The notes beneath the pieces were generated by a model, which saw nothing but the letters and a program-made list of their open reading frames with translations, searched no databases and was not told the origin of the DNA. Both the position numbers and the translations under genes were made by a program. A DNA stretch of 9,783 bases from Oscillospiraceae bacterium (GTDB taxonomy: Bacteria > Bacillota > Clostridia > Saccharofermentanales > Saccharofermentanaceae): the NCBI GenBank assembly GCA_902782985.1, contig CACZPC010000050.1:1-9783 (forward strand), written 5' to 3'. Every line of letters starts with the position of its first letter. The first letter of the stretch is position 1. Below, piece by piece: positions 8,601 through 9,783 of this stretch.

Positions 8601-8696
8601 GAATAAACGTCCGTCTATATAAAATGCATCTGTTAAAGTCTGTGATGGGAAGTATTTTGCTGTCAATGTGCTTGCCAGTCGTGTCAAAGTGGCCAT
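5631..8696 (-). CDS. Membrane-anchored protein: degenerate PP2C-like domain, long acidic linker, one TM helix, LysM-like C-terminus
   Basis: The protein has 1021 residues from the ATG at 8694-8696. Residues 1-250 read as a PP2C (PPM) phosphatase fold: FAVTIGSGLAFLYRDDTLFPLT (132-152) aligns with the family's GDSRAYL strand, and LSPDDCIILCNKEIYDAL (190-207) with the PGD-LLLC-DG block. The metal-binding aspartates of those motifs and the final DN are absent, so it is probably catalytically dead. An Ala-rich stretch follows (about 283-320), then an acidic Glu/Pro/Ser-rich region to about 670, a Gln/Tyr-rich region to about 749, a short DNDWINAILGIDE motif, and a basic Gly/Pro/Arg segment. One transmembrane helix lies at about 847-868, with basic residues before it that predict the N-terminus inside. 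The outer part has a Thr/Glu-rich spacer and a LysM-like domain (about 916-976, ending in SSGDQILLPP), which may bind wall polysaccharide. The gene is transcribed alone and divergently from the glycosyltransferase. I do not recognise a named family, and the domain calls are by eye. Confidence 0.8.
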   Translation of the reverse strand: MATLTRLASTLTAKYFPSQTLTDAFYIDGRLFGKREARQADITIDKEERGFFFSVFAHPTIPEYEIGTLPPYEPLLRGTCNDVKFGRKEIDGMIEGFLSTAVDITGKMRLQDGDDRAPYFSGVIVRDAEAFAVTIGSGLAFLYRDDTLFPLTDAGIPMEPIDSNGNRVGDFMYYCSSKTANALWSNFFTLSPDDCIILCNKEIYDALGQREMLRILAEAEDQCDAAGVIITQASARMPNVPMQFSISFVESVTNEDKKGLFGFRKKNKEEDQSDMSIESTTEGGVVGAASAAIADAGFTSGLKTAEAGAAAAAAGAAIMFGDKSPSPVAPAENQVASADKGIELESTKDDKKDSPLEFLDTSVAEEPAVEVSAEEMMKNLFAETAKKEPEAPSEPVVEESPFVSGGFNPFDAAPVAETADQVVSETPVILEEDDNSKTKPIEKLDADFFKSFENTQKNSTIKSEDIIEAALKELKEGNEVKSEVEENNTTPAAGSDEIVFSQGSEEIKFDIGDSDNKASATFDPYSVGDSTEMQNAVPLVFGDDETSAPTPVAEENDDKDPVSEIPVPDFEIPSEKPELQEKDKLSVDFPEITKEEPEVKEEKAEEQASEDKFELPFENHVDTFSDEPKETEKASDIPDMPMFDANTFDTPVNAVSSEEPINTVDNDVYSYGQYVENENMAAPEPMAQQQYTEPEPAPYQSFGNEGQQYESYDNGYQYQPGQYQAYEDPNAAYAQDQYAQPEQQTQSSADNDWINAILGIDENESYASDMQPESSAAAPAPGAAVGGATSAAPTMARTAPSAQSRPQPGTRPGGSGPAKRPATASSGAGGGGRGPVRKFPKLNRNGYMFLAFVVICLILFIVLISAIVKSCGKEPAGKETEPSDVEVTTESVEETTTAPAETTAADPSAPIAYFEFSDSIGFRTWWDVFNQVYCTMDPSVSLPENESDPRIATIIQYNGLDASYVPSSGDQILLPPLGVIDGSIPITWHPAGSNADEAPAETTAEETAADETVADNGGADA

Positions 8697-8702
8697 GAAG
8701 CG

Positions 8703-8709
8703 CTCCTCC
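8703..8709 (-). promoter_or_regulatory. Strong ribosome binding site that fixes the start of the large PP2C-like/LysM gene
   Basis: On the minus strand GGAGGAG lies six bases before the ATG at 8694-8696. An in-frame TTG further upstream (8727-8729) has no ribosome binding site and touches the -10 box, so it would lie upstream of the likely transcription start. This favours the 1021-residue form over an 1032-residue one. Confidence 0.8.
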
Positions 8710-8728
8710 GTATATTTATTCAGTATCA

Positions 8729-8737
8729 ATTATAGCA
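8729..8737 (-). promoter_or_regulatory. Extended -10 promoter for the large PP2C-like/LysM gene
   Basis: The minus strand reads TGCTATAAT, a perfect TATAAT -10 box (8729-8734) with the TG extension one base upstream. Transcription should begin near 8722, giving a leader of about 25 nt. No good -35 hexamer is found at 17 bp, which is common for extended -10 promoters but also fits a need for an activator. Confidence 0.6.
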
Positions 8738-8754
8738 TAATGATTTTAGATATA

Positions 8755-8779
8755 TAGCAAACCGGGTTTATTTTTGCTA
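8755..8779. promoter_or_regulatory. Inverted repeat between divergent promoters, possible operator
   Basis: A 7-bp inverted repeat (tagcaaa at 8755-8761 and tttgcta at 8773-8779) encloses a second short palindrome, aaacc-g-ggttt (8759-8769). The element lies between the two -10 boxes and overlaps the -35 region of each promoter, a position where a dimeric regulator could control both genes. The T-rich right half overlaps the plus-strand -10 box. With such short arms chance cannot be excluded. Confidence 0.3.
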
Positions 8780-8783
8780 AAAT
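8775..8783 (+). promoter_or_regulatory. Extended -10 promoter for the GT2 glycosyltransferase
   Basis: The plus strand reads TGCTAAAAT, a five-of-six match to TATAAT (8778-8783) with a TG extension. Transcription should start near 8790, leaving a leader of about 28 nt. The -35 region is weak. An in-frame ATG at 8782-8784 overlaps this -10 box and is therefore unlikely to be the start codon. Confidence 0.5.
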
Positions 8784-8805
8784 GCTAAGAGTTACAAATT
8801 ACCCC

Positions 8806-8810
8806 AGGAG
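8806..8810 (+). promoter_or_regulatory. Ribosome binding site that fixes the GT2 start
   Basis: AGGAG lies seven bases before the ATG at 8818-8820. The alternative ATG at 8782 has no such site, and the extra 12 residues it would add come before the conserved first beta strand of the GT2 fold. Confidence 0.8.
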
Positions 8811-8817
8811 AATCGAT

Positions 8818-9774
8818 ATGCTTCCCAAGCTTTATATAGTCATCCCTTGTTACAACGAAGAAGAAGTCCTGCCTATCACGGCCCCCGAGTTTCTCGAAGA
8901 ACTCGAATCTCTTAAGAATGATAACCTGATCTCGCCGGACAGTAAGATTATGTTCGTGAATGACGGCAGCAAGGATAAGACTTGGGAGATAATAAAGGAT
9001 CTTTCCAAGCAGAATGAAGCATATACAGGCGTCTGCCTGAGCCGTAACAGAGGACATCAGAATGCTCTTCTAGGCGGTCTCATGGAAGCTAAGGAACTGG
9101 CGGATATCACGATCTCCATCGACTGCGACGGCCAGGACGATATCAAGGCCATGACTCAGATGGTAAAGGAATATCATAACGGTTGTGAGGTAGTATACGG
9201 CGTGCGCAGCAAGCGTGAGACGGATACTTTCATGAAGAGATTTACGGCCGAATCATTCTATAAGCTCTTAAATGCCATGGGTGCCGAAGTCGTATTCAAT
9301 CATGCCGACTACAGGCTCGTATCATCCAAGGTGCTCAATGAATTTGCTAACTTCAAGGAGGTAAATATCTTCCTCAGAGGAATGTTTCCTCTCGTCGGTT
9401 TCAAGAGCACTTCCGTATTCTATGAGCGTCACGAAAGAATCGCCGGAGAGAGCCACTATCCGTTAAAAAAGATGCTCGCTCTTGCATTTGACGGGATCAC
9501 AAGCCTGTCGATCAAGCCTATCAGGATGATCACCGGCTTCGGAGTCATTGTATCACTTTTGAGCTTCATCATGATCATCTACTCGGTTATCGGATACTTT
9601 CTCGGTAATACAGTAGAAGGCTGGGCCAGCACAAGCTCGATCATCTGTTTCTTAAGCGGTGTGCAGCTTATAAGCCTCGGTGTTATCGGTGAATATATCG
9701 GTAAGATCTACCTTGAGACCAAAGCCCGTCCCAGATTCATCATCAGCGAGAGGACTTTCGACAAGGAAGACTGA
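8818..9774 (+). CDS. GtrB/DPM1-like polyprenyl-phosphate glycosyltransferase (GT2)
   Basis: The 318-residue protein matches membrane-anchored GT2 enzymes that move a sugar from a nucleotide donor to undecaprenyl phosphate on the cytoplasmic face. Motifs in order are LYIVIPCYNEEE (5-16), VNDGSKDKT (47-55), SIDCDGQDD (100-108, the metal-binding acidic region), NHADYRL (161-167), and LRGMFPLVGFK followed by RIAGESHYPLKKMLALAFDGITSLSIKP (about 186-234). Two transmembrane helices follow at about 238-262 and 272-294, then a basic tail (TKARPRFII). Length and layout are normal for the family. The sugar cannot be deduced. The gene has its own promoter and reads away from the large membrane-protein gene. 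It may supply lipid-linked sugar to a GT-C enzyme; the DUF2298 protein encoded upstream in this window is one candidate partner, by inference only. Confidence 0.92.
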   Translation: MLPKLYIVIPCYNEEEVLPITAPEFLEELESLKNDNLISPDSKIMFVNDGSKDKTWEIIKDLSKQNEAYTGVCLSRNRGHQNALLGGLMEAKELADITISIDCDGQDDIKAMTQMVKEYHNGCEVVYGVRSKRETDTFMKRFTAESFYKLLNAMGAEVVFNHADYRLVSSKVLNEFANFKEVNIFLRGMFPLVGFKSTSVFYERHERIAGESHYPLKKMLALAFDGITSLSIKPIRMITGFGVIVSLLSFIMIIYSVIGYFLGNTVEGWASTSSIICFLSGVQLISLGVIGEYIGKIYLETKARPRFIISERTFDKED

Positions 9775-9783
9775 TCAGTTATC

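Noticed and set aside
8782..8817. ATG at 8782 as the start of the glycosyltransferase.
   Set aside because: It overlaps the probable -10 box and lacks a ribosome binding site, whereas the ATG at 8818 has AGGAG at ideal spacing.

Overview
The window looks like a chromosomal segment of a Firmicute, probably a member of the Clostridia. The evidence is AGGAGG-type ribosome binding sites, heavy use of AGA/AGG arginine codons, mid-range GC content by eye, a compact Clostridia-type RluA-family pseudouridine synthase, and an acidic membrane-anchored protein with a PP2C-like head. The genus cannot be fixed from sequence alone. No mobile element, CRISPR array, tRNA or rRNA gene was seen, and nearly all of the window is coding.

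Region 1 (1-3852, + strand) is the 3' part of an operon. It holds the tail of an unidentified gene, then an FAD/NAD(P)-dependent oxidoreductase of the protoporphyrinogen-oxidase/phytoene-desaturase-like group, then an 891-residue polytopic membrane protein of the DUF2298 ('YYY') family. Both junctions are 4-nt ATGA overlaps, so the three products are probably made together. DUF2298 proteins resemble GT-C membrane glycosyltransferases, which suggests cell-surface glycan or glycolipid work, but no function is established.

Region 2 (3827-5549, - strand) is a convergent pair: a compact GH32 beta-fructosidase followed, one base after its stop codon, by an RluA-family pseudouridine synthase. The pseudouridine synthase gene overlaps the end of the DUF2298 gene by 26 nt. 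The GH32 leader can form a 10-bp hairpin, and a competing smaller hairpin that would cover part of its ribosome binding site.

Region 3 (5631-8696, - strand) is one large gene of 1021 residues and the most unusual item here. It has an N-terminal PP2C-like domain that seems to have lost the metal-binding aspartates, about 590 residues of mostly acidic low-complexity linker, one transmembrane helix and a C-terminal LysM-like domain outside the cell. I read it as a possible transmembrane pseudophosphatase linking the cytoplasm to the wall.

Region 4 (8697-9783) is a divergent control region of about 120 bp with two face-to-face extended -10 promoters and an inverted repeat midway between them. 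It is followed on the + strand by a GtrB/DPM1-like polyprenyl-phosphate glycosyltransferase. That enzyme could supply lipid-linked sugar to a GT-C-like enzyme such as the DUF2298 protein, but this link is inferred from family knowledge only.
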